From the NCBI RefSeq assembly GCF_030546805.1, contig NZ_JAUOPC010000010.1, forward strand, positions 186,001 through 250,000: DNA of 64,000 bases, written 5' to 3'. The notes under the pieces were generated by a model. The model saw nothing but the letters and a program-made list of their open reading frames with translations, did not search any database and had not been told where the DNA came from. Shown one piece after another: positions 26,416 through 33,634 of this stretch. Each line of letters begins with the position of its first letter. Position 1 is the first letter of the stretch. Made by a program: the position numbers and the translations under genes. Source of the stretch: Cyclobacterium sp. 1_MG-2023. Its GTDB lineage: Bacteria > Bacteroidota > Bacteroidia > Cytophagales > Cyclobacteriaceae.

Positions 26416-26917
26416 ACCTTGAGTCAACGTACATCACTTGATAGCCATATCAGCCGAACCGAAGACCATGCTATAATTTTTCAGGTCATTGGATATTGAT
26501 ACCTTGCTGCAAGTTTTGATTTTCTTATTTCAGATTATGAGGCTTTCCATTTTCAATTAGATGTCCATTCGCATGAAAAAAATGACTTTTTAAAATTATT
26601 CTTGAAATCGACAGTTAGTCTAGGTGGTAGTTAGCTACAAATAATATAAAATTTATGCTAACTTTAAATCTTGAAAATTTGCCTAAAAACCCAAGATACA
26701 ATTGAATAGATAAATTGGCCATTTTGACTAGATTTGGCTAACAATAAAAGGTGAAATTCAGAGTTATTTGTGGTTTAAAAACTCATGCAAAGGTAAATAG
26801 GTACCTTAAACCTGAGATGAGGAGGTGTAAGAATAAATTTGATCCTCCAATTAAACACGCTGCTTGCTCTGCTTATCCATTGCTCTTTTATTTCAACTTA
26901 ATGATTTGAGAAATTAA
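26416..26917. other. Intergenic region without recognised features
   Basis: About 500 AT-rich bases between the DUF4943-like gene and the ClC gene. I see no coding frame of interest, no terminator with a T-run and no clear TTTG/TANNTTTG promoter. Confidence 0.5.
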
Positions 26918-28765
26918 ATGAACAGGAAAGTAAAAATTCTTTATATCAACTTTTTACAATTCAAAAAGAATTTTATTCAATATCCTTACCGGAAATTTAA
27001 TTTTATTGAGCTTTTCTTAATTTGGGTTAGTGAAAAAATGACCCGATCTCAGTTTCTCGTGCTATCCGGTATTTTGGTAGGGTTGAGTGCAGGTTCTGCC
27101 GGAGTGATTTTGAAAGTGTTTGTTCATTATATCCAATCTTCCATTAGTACTGATGTCCCAATTGAAGAAAGGTTGCTTATTTATGGTGTATTTCCATTGA
27201 TAGGAATTACTTTGACAGCATTTATAGTCAAGTATTTTTTTAATGGCGATGAGGAGAAGGAGATCTCTTTTATACTGAAAGACATTTCAAAGAAACAGAG
27301 TAAGGTAAAAATAACCAAGATGTATTCCCAAATCCTCCAAAGTGGAATAACGGTTGGATTTGGTGGTTCTGTGGGTTTGGAGACGCCAATAGCTGTGACA
27401 GGTTCTGCCATTGGTTCCAATTATGCACAAAGGTATCGTTTGGGATTTAAAGAAAGAACCTTATTATTGGCTGCAGGGGCAGCAGCCGGAATATCCGCGG
27501 CCTTCAATGCGCCGATTGCCGGAATCATGTTTGCTTTTGAAATTATTCTTACCGGGCTGGTTTTCACGGATTTTATTCCATTGGTAATTGCCTCCATTTG
27601 TGGAAGTCTACTTTCCACCATAATCTTAAACGAAGACATACTCTTTAATTTTCAAGCAAGGGAAACATTCAACCATATCAATGTAATATATTTCCTTGGA
27701 TTGGGAGTGCTTACCGGGTTTTATTCAAGATATTTTTTAGTGGTAGGGCAGTATGTACATAGATTTTTTGAGGGCTTCAAAAAGCAAATGTTACTTAAAG
27801 CTTTATTAGGAGGTTTTATGCTCTCTGTGCTTTGTGTTTTGTTTCCCCCACTTTTTGGGGAGGGGTATATCAATATAAGAACCATCTATCAGGGAAATGT
27901 AGAATTGCTCATAGAGGACAGTCTCTTTAGTTACTTCGGGAATTCAGAACTTATTATAATTGTGTTCTTATCGCTTACAATTTTACTCAAGGCTTTTGCT
28001 ACTAGTATTACGCTTTATTCAGGAGGTAATGGCGGTAATTTTGCACCTTCACTTATGGCCGGAGGGCTTTTGGGCTTTGTGTTTGGTTTCTCTTTGGAAT
28101 TGATGGGATTTACTGATGTTCCCACAACAAATCTTATGTTGGTAGGGATGGCAGGTGTGATGTCTGGTGCTATGTATGCCCCTTTAACAGCTATTTTTCT
28201 AATTGCAGAATCTAGCAGTGGTTATGATTTATTTATCCCTTTGATGATTGTCTCAGTTATTTCATACCTCATCAACAGGTCTTTCTCACCTATAAATCCT
28301 TCCTTTAAGGAATTGGCTGAAAAAGGGGATATTTTTACTACCAGACAAGATCAAAATATTTTATCCCATATATCCCTTAAAGACTGTATCAATCCCGCCT
28401 CAGTGCAAATTTGTACCACGGATAGCATGGAGGAGGTACTGCATAAATTTAGGAACAGTGATCAGAATAGCATGGCTGTAGTGGACGTCAATAATCAATT
28501 CTGGGGTTTGTTAAATAGGGAGCAACTGCGTCCTTTTCTCTTGAATAAGGAATCTGCAGAAGGTACAAGCGTAAGTCAATTGGGGATTGCCCCCCCGTTT
28601 ATTATTTCGCCCAATGATTCGGTAATGGAGGTGACTAAAATGTTTGATGAAGCAGATGTATGGCAACTGCCCTTGCTTAATGAGGAAAGAAATTTTATGG
28701 GTTTTATTAGCCGGTCAAAAATATTAACCAACTATCGTGCATTGTTAAGAGATTATTCCGAATAG
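26918..28765 (+). CDS. ClC family chloride channel/antiporter with CBS pair
   Basis: This 615-residue protein has the ClC membrane domain (about 30-450) followed by a C-terminal pair of CBS domains (about 480-610, DCINPASVQICTTDSMEEVL and LGIAPPFIISPNDSVMEVT). The glutamate gate is present in GGSVGLETP (equivalent to GREGP in EcClC), and the anion-filter segment NGGNFAPSLMAGG matches GXFXPXL. The gating glutamate suggests a Cl-/H+ exchanger-like mechanism. The usual GSGIP motif is replaced by GLSAGSAG. The CBS pair may bind adenine nucleotides. The start is kept at 26918 because the stretch up to SEKMTRSQF aligns with the cytoplasmic N-terminal helix of the family. A strong terminator follows. 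Confidence 0.9.
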   Translation: MNRKVKILYINFLQFKKNFIQYPYRKFNFIELFLIWVSEKMTRSQFLVLSGILVGLSAGSAGVILKVFVHYIQSSISTDVPIEERLLIYGVFPLIGITLTAFIVKYFFNGDEEKEISFILKDISKKQSKVKITKMYSQILQSGITVGFGGSVGLETPIAVTGSAIGSNYAQRYRLGFKERTLLLAAGAAAGISAAFNAPIAGIMFAFEIILTGLVFTDFIPLVIASICGSLLSTIILNEDILFNFQARETFNHINVIYFLGLGVLTGFYSRYFLVVGQYVHRFFEGFKKQMLLKALLGGFMLSVLCVLFPPLFGEGYINIRTIYQGNVELLIEDSLFSYFGNSELIIIVFLSLTILLKAFATSITLYSGGNGGNFAPSLMAGGLLGFVFGFSLELMGFTDVPTTNLMLVGMAGVMSGAMYAPLTAIFLIAESSSGYDLFIPLMIVSVISYLINRSFSPINPSFKELAEKGDIFTTRQDQNILSHISLKDCINPASVQICTTDSMEEVLHKFRNSDQNSMAVVDVNNQFWGLLNREQLRPFLLNKESAEGTSVSQLGIAPPFIISPNDSVMEVTKMFDEADVWQLPLLNEERNFMGFISRSKILTNYRALLRDYSE

Positions 28766-28801
28766 GTAGGGTTTTGAAGCTTAGCTCCGGAATTAGGCAA
28801 C

Positions 28802-28833
28802 AAAAAAACCTGACCGAATGATCAGGTTTTTTT
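28802..28833 (+). terminator. Rho-independent terminator after the ClC gene
   Basis: Stem AACCTGA / TCAGGTT extended by A7 and T7 tracts, with an 8-base loop, 36 bp after the ClC stop. The A/T tracts make it functional in both directions, so it also backs up the tRNA transcript from the other side. Confidence 0.85.
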
Positions 28834-28861
28834 ATTCACTTTAACCACTAACAACCACAAA

Positions 28862-28886
28862 TAAAATTTGCTCGCCTGGCGGCAAA
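28862..28886 (-). terminator. Probable terminator of the tRNA-Glu unit
   Basis: On the minus strand TTTGC-CGCC-A-GGCG-A-GCAAA forms a hairpin with one bulged base, followed by TTTTATTT. It lies about 17 bp after the 3' end of the second tRNA. Confidence 0.55.
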
Positions 28887-28902
28887 CAAACAGAATTTGT
28901 TG

Positions 28903-28974
28903 TAGTCCGTACGGGAATCGAACCCGTGTTTCATCCGTGAAAGGGATACGTCCTAACCCCTAGACGAACGGACC
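28903..28974 (-). tRNA. tRNA-Glu (TTC), second in the transcript
   Basis: The minus strand folds as a complete cloverleaf: acceptor GGTCCGT / ACGGACT with a G-U first pair and discriminator A, a D arm with CTAGGGGTTAGGAC, anticodon loop CTTTCAC with anticodon TTC, and a T arm CGGGTTCGAATCCCG. CCA is not encoded. It is identical to the copy at 29002-29073, 27 bp away. Confidence 0.97.
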
Positions 28975-29001
28975 AAGAAAAGAAAAAAGAGCACTAAAAT
29001 G

Positions 29002-29073
29002 TAGTCCGTACGGGAATCGAACCCGTGTTTCATCCGTGAAAGGGATACGTCCTAACCCCTAGACGAACGGACC
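29002..29073 (-). tRNA. tRNA-Glu (TTC), first in the transcript
   Basis: Same 72-base sequence as the copy at 28903-28974, anticodon TTC, no encoded CCA. It is enclosed by an 11-bp perfect inverted repeat: AAAAAGAGCAC at 28984-28994 and GTGCTCTTTTT at 29088-29098. In the primary transcript these flanks can pair and form a stem closing off this tRNA. Promoter elements lie 40-70 bp upstream. Confidence 0.97.
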
Positions 29074-29112
29074 ATTTTGTGATTGATGTGCTCTTTTTCC
29101 TAAATGGTGATG

Positions 29113-29143
29113 CAAATATAGGGCCTTTCAAGAACAAACCAAA
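29113..29143 (-). promoter_or_regulatory. Promoter of the tRNA-Glu unit (TTTG-N19-TATATTTG)
   Basis: On the minus strand TTTG (29140-29143) and TATATTTG (29113-29120) are separated by 19 bp and match both consensus elements exactly. Transcription should start near 29108, about 35 nt before the first tRNA. Confidence 0.7.
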
Positions 29144-29302
29144 ACCCACCAAAAAAATATTCTTAAACTATGCACAATCCTTTGAAAATTAGGCGATAAA
29201 TTTATCCAATTAATTTATTTAGCCAACGGTAAACTTTATTTTAATCATTTCTGTTTTCTATTTAAACCTAAAAATTAATTCAAAACCTAAAAAAATTCAA
29301 TT

Positions 29303-29938
29303 ATGGCACTTAGATTAGGAGATGTAGCTCCGGACTTTACCGCTGATTCTTCCGTTGGAGAAATTAATTTCCACGAATACCTAGGAGACAGTTGGGGAAT
29401 TTTATTTTCACACCCAGCAGATTATACACCAGTTTGTACTACCGAATTGGGTGCAGCTTCTAAATTAAAGGAAGAGTTTGACAAAAGGAATGTTAAAATG
29501 CTTGCCCTTAGTGTAGATGGTGCTGATAGCCACAGGTCTTGGATCAAAGATATCAATGAAACGCAAGATACTACTGTAAACTTTCCAATAATTGCTGATG
29601 AGGATAAAAAAGTGTCTGAGTTATATGATATGATTCATCCCAATTCAAACGAAAGTTTTACCGTACGGTCCGTCTTTATTATTGGTAATGATAAAAAAAT
29701 TAAATTAATAATTACCTACCCGGCCAGTACAGGAAGAAACTTCAACGAACTATTAAGGGTAATTGATTCCTTACAATTGACTGCAAATTATTCTGTAGCC
29801 ACTCCGGCGGATTGGAAAAGAGGTGAAGATGTGGTCGTAGCCCCGGCCATTAAAACGGAGGACATTCCTTCAAAATTCCCTAAAGGGTTTAAAGAAATTA
29901 AACCATATTTAAGAACAACACCACAACCTGATTTGTAA
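29303..29938 (+). CDS. 1-Cys peroxiredoxin (Prx6 type)
   Basis: This 211-residue cytoplasmic peroxidase reduces hydrogen peroxide and organic peroxides. The peroxidatic residue is Cys45 in PADYTPVCTTELG, the signature of the AhpC/TSA fold. It is the only cysteine in the protein, so no resolving cysteine exists and an external thiol must recycle it. Length, the C-terminal arm (PADWKRGEDVVVAPAI) and the PSKFPKGFKEIKPYLR tail are all typical of the Prx6 group. The gene stands alone and ends in a strong terminator. Confidence 0.93.
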   Translation: MALRLGDVAPDFTADSSVGEINFHEYLGDSWGILFSHPADYTPVCTTELGAASKLKEEFDKRNVKMLALSVDGADSHRSWIKDINETQDTTVNFPIIADEDKKVSELYDMIHPNSNESFTVRSVFIIGNDKKIKLIITYPASTGRNFNELLRVIDSLQLTANYSVATPADWKRGEDVVVAPAIKTEDIPSKFPKGFKEIKPYLRTTPQPDL

Positions 29939-29945
29939 TAACAAT

Positions 29946-29977
29946 AAAAAAAGGCTGATTTATTTCAGCCTTTTTTT
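29946..29977 (+). terminator. Rho-independent terminator after the peroxiredoxin gene
   Basis: GGCTGA / TCAGCC with a 6-base loop, flanked by A7 and T7, 7 bp after the stop codon. Confidence 0.9.
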
Positions 29978-30308
29978 ATTGATTTGCGCTAAAATGGAAA
30001 GCTCTTGCTAAAATAAATATTCAACAAATATTATTAGTAAAAAATATAATGTTTTAGGGGTTTAGTAGTCCCTCTAGCAAAATAAACGTATTTATATTTG
30101 AGGTCCGGCTAAATTTCAAGGAAGGGGTTAGAATATAAATAATTTGTTCATTTGGAATCACTCTACAAAAATGTATGGATTGACTACAAAAAGGGTCACC
30201 TATGATTTTTTAGTTTATAGAATTCGGATCATTCCGAAAATTTCATCAATTAAATGGTATTAATGCCTATTTTAGCAGTCTTAGAATTTTGGAAAGAACA
30301 ATTAGTTA
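29978..30308. other. Intergenic region with a small palindrome upstream of the KAS III-like gene
   Basis: No gene is seen. TTCGGA-TCAT-TCCGAA at 30223-30238 is a perfect 6-bp inverted repeat about 70 bp upstream of the synthase ATG and could be an operator for that operon. No full promoter consensus is visible. Confidence 0.45.
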
Positions 30309-31394
30309 ATGGATAAGAAAATAATAAGTAGCATAATTGTTGGATCAGGGAAATATTTACCAACACAGGTTATTCCCAATCAGTTTTTTTTAACAAAAGA
30401 GTTTTACGACGCAAGTGGCCATAAATTGGTTAAACCCAATCCTGATATTGTGGCCACCCTGCAAAAAATTACAGGAATACGGGAGAGAAGATATCTTGAA
30501 GACAATTTGATGACTTCAGATATGGCTCATTTGGCTGCCAAGGATGCCTTGACTTCCTCAGGTATAGATGGAGAAACACTGGATTATATCATTGTTGCAC
30601 ATAATTTCGGAGATATATTAAAAGATAATATTCGGGTTGATACCTGCCCAACCTTGGCAGCAAGAGTAAAACACAAACTGGGGATCATAAATCCATATAC
30701 TGTTGCCTATGATTTGCCTTTTGGTTGCCCTGGTTGGGTGCAAGGGATGATTCAAGCCAATTACTACCTTCAATCCGGAGATGCGAAAAGAGTGCTGGTA
30801 ATAGGTGCAGAAAATTTGTCAAGAATATCTGACCCACATGACATTGATAGCATGATTTTCTCTGATGGTGCCGGGGCAGTTATTTTGGAGGCCCAAGAAG
30901 GAGACTCTAAAGAAGGGATTATCGCACATCTCACTAGATCGGACACCCTGAACCATGCGCACTTGCTTAATATGGATGCTTCTTACAATCCAAATTATCC
31001 GGACAATACGAGATTTTTAAAGATGAATGGGAGGAAGCTTTATGAATATGCAATTAAGACTGTGCCTGCTACGCTAAAAGAATGCCTAGATCGTGCAAAT
31101 AAAAGTATAGAAGATATTCAACATGTGTTGATTCATCAGGCAAATGCCAAAATGGACCACAACATTTTAGAGCGGCTTTTTTTATTGTATAACAAACAGG
31201 AGATCCCCGAAAGCCTTATGCCAATGAGTATTCAGGAGTTGGGTAATAATTCTGTAGCTACCGTTCCTATTTTATATGATTTAATCGCAAAAGGAGAAAA
31301 AGAAGGCCATAGCTTTGCTTCAGGTGATCATTCCATTTTCGCTTCTGTAGGTGCCGGAATGAATATTAATGCCATTGTATACATTCACCCTTAA
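30309..31394 (+). CDS. 3-oxoacyl-ACP synthase III-like (FabH family) enzyme
   Basis: This 361-residue thiolase-fold protein has the complete KAS III triad: Cys140 in FGCPGW, His276 in LIHQANAKMD and Asn313 in LGNNSVATVP. It therefore should catalyse a decarboxylative Claisen condensation between an acyl-CoA and malonyl-ACP, or a related acyl transfer. Compared with housekeeping FabH (about 320 residues) it is longer, with an insertion near the N-terminus (FYDASGHKLVKPNPDIVA). The family branch is common as a second FabH-like gene in Bacteroidota. It is followed after 17 bp by a fuconolactonase-like gene, an unexpected partner for lipid synthesis. The specific product is not predictable. Confidence 0.85.
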   Translation: MDKKIISSIIVGSGKYLPTQVIPNQFFLTKEFYDASGHKLVKPNPDIVATLQKITGIRERRYLEDNLMTSDMAHLAAKDALTSSGIDGETLDYIIVAHNFGDILKDNIRVDTCPTLAARVKHKLGIINPYTVAYDLPFGCPGWVQGMIQANYYLQSGDAKRVLVIGAENLSRISDPHDIDSMIFSDGAGAVILEAQEGDSKEGIIAHLTRSDTLNHAHLLNMDASYNPNYPDNTRFLKMNGRKLYEYAIKTVPATLKECLDRANKSIEDIQHVLIHQANAKMDHNILERLFLLYNKQEIPESLMPMSIQELGNNSVATVPILYDLIAKGEKEGHSFASGDHSIFASVGAGMNINAIVYIHP

Positions 31395-31411
31395 GTCAAG
31401 AAACCCAAAAT

Positions 31412-32245
31412 ATGATAAATAAAATCGATGCACACCAGCATTTTTGGCTGTATAATAGTGAAAGGTATGCTTGGATTGGTGATGAGATGCTTCAATTGAA
31501 GCATGATTTCCTACCGGATGATTTATTTTCTATTCTCCAAAAAAATGGGGTGGAAGGTACCGTAGCTGTACAAGCAGTTCAAGATGAAGAAGAAAACCAA
31601 TTTCTATTGAAACTGGCAGAGAAGCACCCATTTATCTTGGCCGTAGTAGGTTGGTTAGATTTGAAATCACCAAACTTGGAATCTACCCTGCACAGTTATA
31701 AAAGCCATAAAAAGTTAAAAGGATTTAGGCACGTGCTTCAGGATGAGGCTGATCCTAACTTTATCTTAAATCAAGCTTTTCAAAATGGACTCAAGTTAAT
31801 TTTTAAGGCTGGGTATACCTATGATCTATTGGTATTTCCCCATCAATTGGATGGGGCTATCCAAACGGTTTCTAATTTTGAGGAGGGACGTTTTGTATTG
31901 GATCATATTGCCAAACCCCCTATCAAAGCAGGTCATATCAAGGAATGGGAAGCAAAAATCAAAGTCTTGGCAAAGATGCCTAACGTTTACTGCAAATTGT
32001 CAGGTATGATTACAGAAGCAGCTTGGAAAGATTGGGATGAAAAAGAGTTTTTTCCTTATATGGATGTAATAATGCAGGCATTTGGTGAAGATAGGGTAAT
32101 GTTTGGATCAGATTGGCCGGTTTGTCAATTGGCCGGGAGCTATGAACAAGTAGTAGGACTGGTGGAAGGCTATTTTAGTGCCTATAGTGAAGAAGCAATG
32201 CAGAAGATTTGGCGAACCAATGCCATTAATTTCTATCAACTTTAA
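31412..32245 (+). CDS. Amidohydrolase family, L-fucono-lactonase-like
   Basis: This 277-residue TIM-barrel hydrolase belongs to the COG3618 amidohydrolase_2 group, whose characterised members open L-fucono-1,5-lactone or related sugar lactones. Metal-site residues are visible: DAHQHFW at residues 6-12, FRHVLQ in the middle, VLDHIAKP, and FGSDWPVC near the C-terminus with the catalytic Asp. It is cytoplasmic, with no signal peptide. The mutarotase gene follows after 13 bp, which supports a role in L-fucose or L-rhamnose breakdown. The dehydrogenase and dehydratase needed for the full pathway are not in the window. Confidence 0.85.
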   Translation: MINKIDAHQHFWLYNSERYAWIGDEMLQLKHDFLPDDLFSILQKNGVEGTVAVQAVQDEEENQFLLKLAEKHPFILAVVGWLDLKSPNLESTLHSYKSHKKLKGFRHVLQDEADPNFILNQAFQNGLKLIFKAGYTYDLLVFPHQLDGAIQTVSNFEEGRFVLDHIAKPPIKAGHIKEWEAKIKVLAKMPNVYCKLSGMITEAAWKDWDEKEFFPYMDVIMQAFGEDRVMFGSDWPVCQLAGSYEQVVGLVEGYFSAYSEEAMQKIWRTNAINFYQL

Positions 32246-32258
32246 TTTTATTTATACT

Positions 32259-32588
32259 ATGAAAAGGTATTGCCTTGCCCTGGATTTAAAGGATGATCCG
32301 GAAATTATTGAAAAGTATGTTGACCATCACAAAAAGGTCTCTGAAGAGATTATCTCTAGTATTAAAGATGCAGATGTTCAGGTAATGGATATTTACCTCA
32401 CTGGTAATCGGCTATTTATGATTATGGAGGTAGGAGAATCTTTTTCTTTTGAAGAGAAAGCCAAAATGGACGCAAGCAACGAGAAAGTTCAAGAATGGGA
32501 AGGGTTAATGGGTACGCTCCAACAAACGCTTCCATGGGCCAAGCCTGGTGAAAAATGGGTGCTTATGGAAAAGATTTTTTCTTTGTAG
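32259..32588 (+). CDS. L-rhamnose/L-fucose mutarotase family (DUF718)
   Basis: This 109-residue protein matches the RhaM/FucU-like DUF718 (PF05336) family in size and pattern: MKRYCLALDLKDDPE at the start, YVDHHKKVSEEI with the catalytic-type His, IYLTGNRLFMIMEV, and a Trp-containing C-terminal part (WEGLMGTLQQTLPW). Members interconvert alpha and beta anomers of 6-deoxyhexoses. The ATG at 32259 is used; a longer frame from 32178 would overlap the lactonase gene by 68 bp. It ends the synthase-lactonase-mutarotase run. Confidence 0.88.
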   Translation: MKRYCLALDLKDDPEIIEKYVDHHKKVSEEIISSIKDADVQVMDIYLTGNRLFMIMEVGESFSFEEKAKMDASNEKVQEWEGLMGTLQQTLPWAKPGEKWVLMEKIFSL

Positions 32589-32900
32589 CACAGTGACTGT
32601 TTGATAACTTTTTTTCTCAATCAAAAACAGTAGACCTTTTTATTTGACTTGGGAAAATTGGGGTTGCTTAAGACTCAAATGCAGGAGGTGAGAAAATTTT
32701 ACAAGTAAAATTCAACTTTTTCATTTATTGAGAAGGAGTAATTAATAAGCCAATTTTTTTAGATTTTGTGCAAAATATTGATAGTTTTATATCAATTATA
32801 TGTTTAGTTTTTTTAAATATTGGTTTAGGTATTTCGAATTACTTTAATTGCTTTTTGAAGTAATGGTATAAGAATTTTACCAGAGAAAAATTATTGTTTT
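32589..32900. other. Intergenic region without recognised features
   Basis: AT-rich, no gene. ACAGT-G-ACTGT followed by a T-run near 32590-32617 is a weak terminator candidate for the mutarotase transcript. No full promoter consensus was found for the small outer-membrane protein. Confidence 0.4.
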
Positions 32901-33440
32901 ATGAAAATCGTAAGAATTGTAGGATTATTTTTTGCTTGTTTTTTAATTACTTTATCAGGATTTGCTCAAAAAGAACATCTAACATCACAAAAGGGAAATT
33001 CGTTTATTGGATTTGGTGGAGGTTTGCCTTATGGAGGTTTAGGTTTGCAAATAAGTAATAATATTGGCAAAGGATTTAATTTATTTGGAGGTTTAGGGTA
33101 CCAAATTGCTGATGTTGGCTATAATGTAGGCTTCATGAAAGATTTTGACAGCAAAAGCGCTACTCAATTTTATTTTTCTGCTATGGTAGGAACCAATGCG
33201 GCAATTAAAATTGATGGTCTTCCAGAATCAAGTAAAACTTATTTTGGACCGTCTTTAGGCACAGGGATAAAAATCAATAGTCGTAGCGTTGGAGGTTTCT
33301 TGAATTTGGGATTGATTTTGCCTGTTAGACTAATGAATTATAAAAATGATCTTGACCAACTTAAGCAAGATCCACGGATTACTGACCTTACAGAACCTTG
33401 GCCGGTGTTGTTTGTCCTTGCCTACAATTTTATTTTGTAA
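32901..33440 (+). CDS. Small outer-membrane beta-barrel-type protein
   Basis: This 179-residue protein has a clear signal peptide (RIVGLFFACFLITLSGFAQ). The mature part is glycine-rich with alternating hydrophobic strands (SFIGFGGGLPYGGLGLQIS, FNLFGGLGYQIADVGYNVG, YFGPSLGTGIKI) and ends in a hydrophobic aromatic strand (PVLFVLAYNFIL), the pattern of a small outer-membrane barrel of eight or so strands. No family was recognised and no function can be given. It stands alone; copy B of the dispersed repeat lies just downstream. Confidence 0.65.
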   Translation: MKIVRIVGLFFACFLITLSGFAQKEHLTSQKGNSFIGFGGGLPYGGLGLQISNNIGKGFNLFGGLGYQIADVGYNVGFMKDFDSKSATQFYFSAMVGTNAAIKIDGLPESSKTYFGPSLGTGIKINSRSVGGFLNLGLILPVRLMNYKNDLDQLKQDPRITDLTEPWPVLFVLAYNFIL

Positions 33441-33461
33441 AAGTTCGTTTCCTGGTCTTAT

Positions 33462-33594
33462 AGGAGATATTAACATGGCCTCGCTATGGAGCTCCTGGCT
33501 ATCGAAAGGAAGGATTGAAAAAAAAGAGACTGATTTTATCCGCCGAGACGGTTCAATACGTAATAGAATGCCTATTGCTTATTTCGGGTTTAAT
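33462..33594 (+). repeat. Dispersed intergenic repeat, copy B
   Basis: Aligns block by block with 2701-2832 in the same orientation: GGAGATATTAACAT, TCGCTATGG, AGGATTGAA, CTGATT and CTATTGCTTATTTCGGGTTT. The short reading frame across it is not plausible as a gene. The copy sits directly before the hairpin at 33600-33630. Confidence 0.6.
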
Positions 33595-33599
33595 AAGTA

Positions 33600-33630
33600 A
33601 TCCCGGATAAGTAAATTGCTTATCCGGGAT
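33600..33630 (-). terminator. Hairpin terminator after the L-domain lipoprotein genes
   Basis: ATCCCGGATAAG pairs perfectly with CTTATCCGGGAT over 12 bp with a 7-base loop, 4 bp after the stop of the minus-strand lipoprotein gene. The T-tract after it is weak on the minus strand (TTACTTATT) and AATTTT on the plus strand, so it may act for both convergent genes. Confidence 0.6.
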
Positions 33631-33634
33631 AATT

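Noticed and set aside
28903-29073. tRNA-Glu pair as an integration site of a mobile element
   Set aside because: No integrase gene or partial tRNA duplicate is nearby; both tRNAs are complete and in a normal transcription unit.
32590-32620. ACAGTGACTGT with a T-run as a terminator of the mutarotase transcript
   Set aside because: The stem is only five pairs and the T-run is eight bases away, so it is too weak to list as a feature.
33346-33600. Open frame across repeat copy B
   Set aside because: It overlaps the end of the outer-membrane protein gene and the repeat; no domain or start context supports it.
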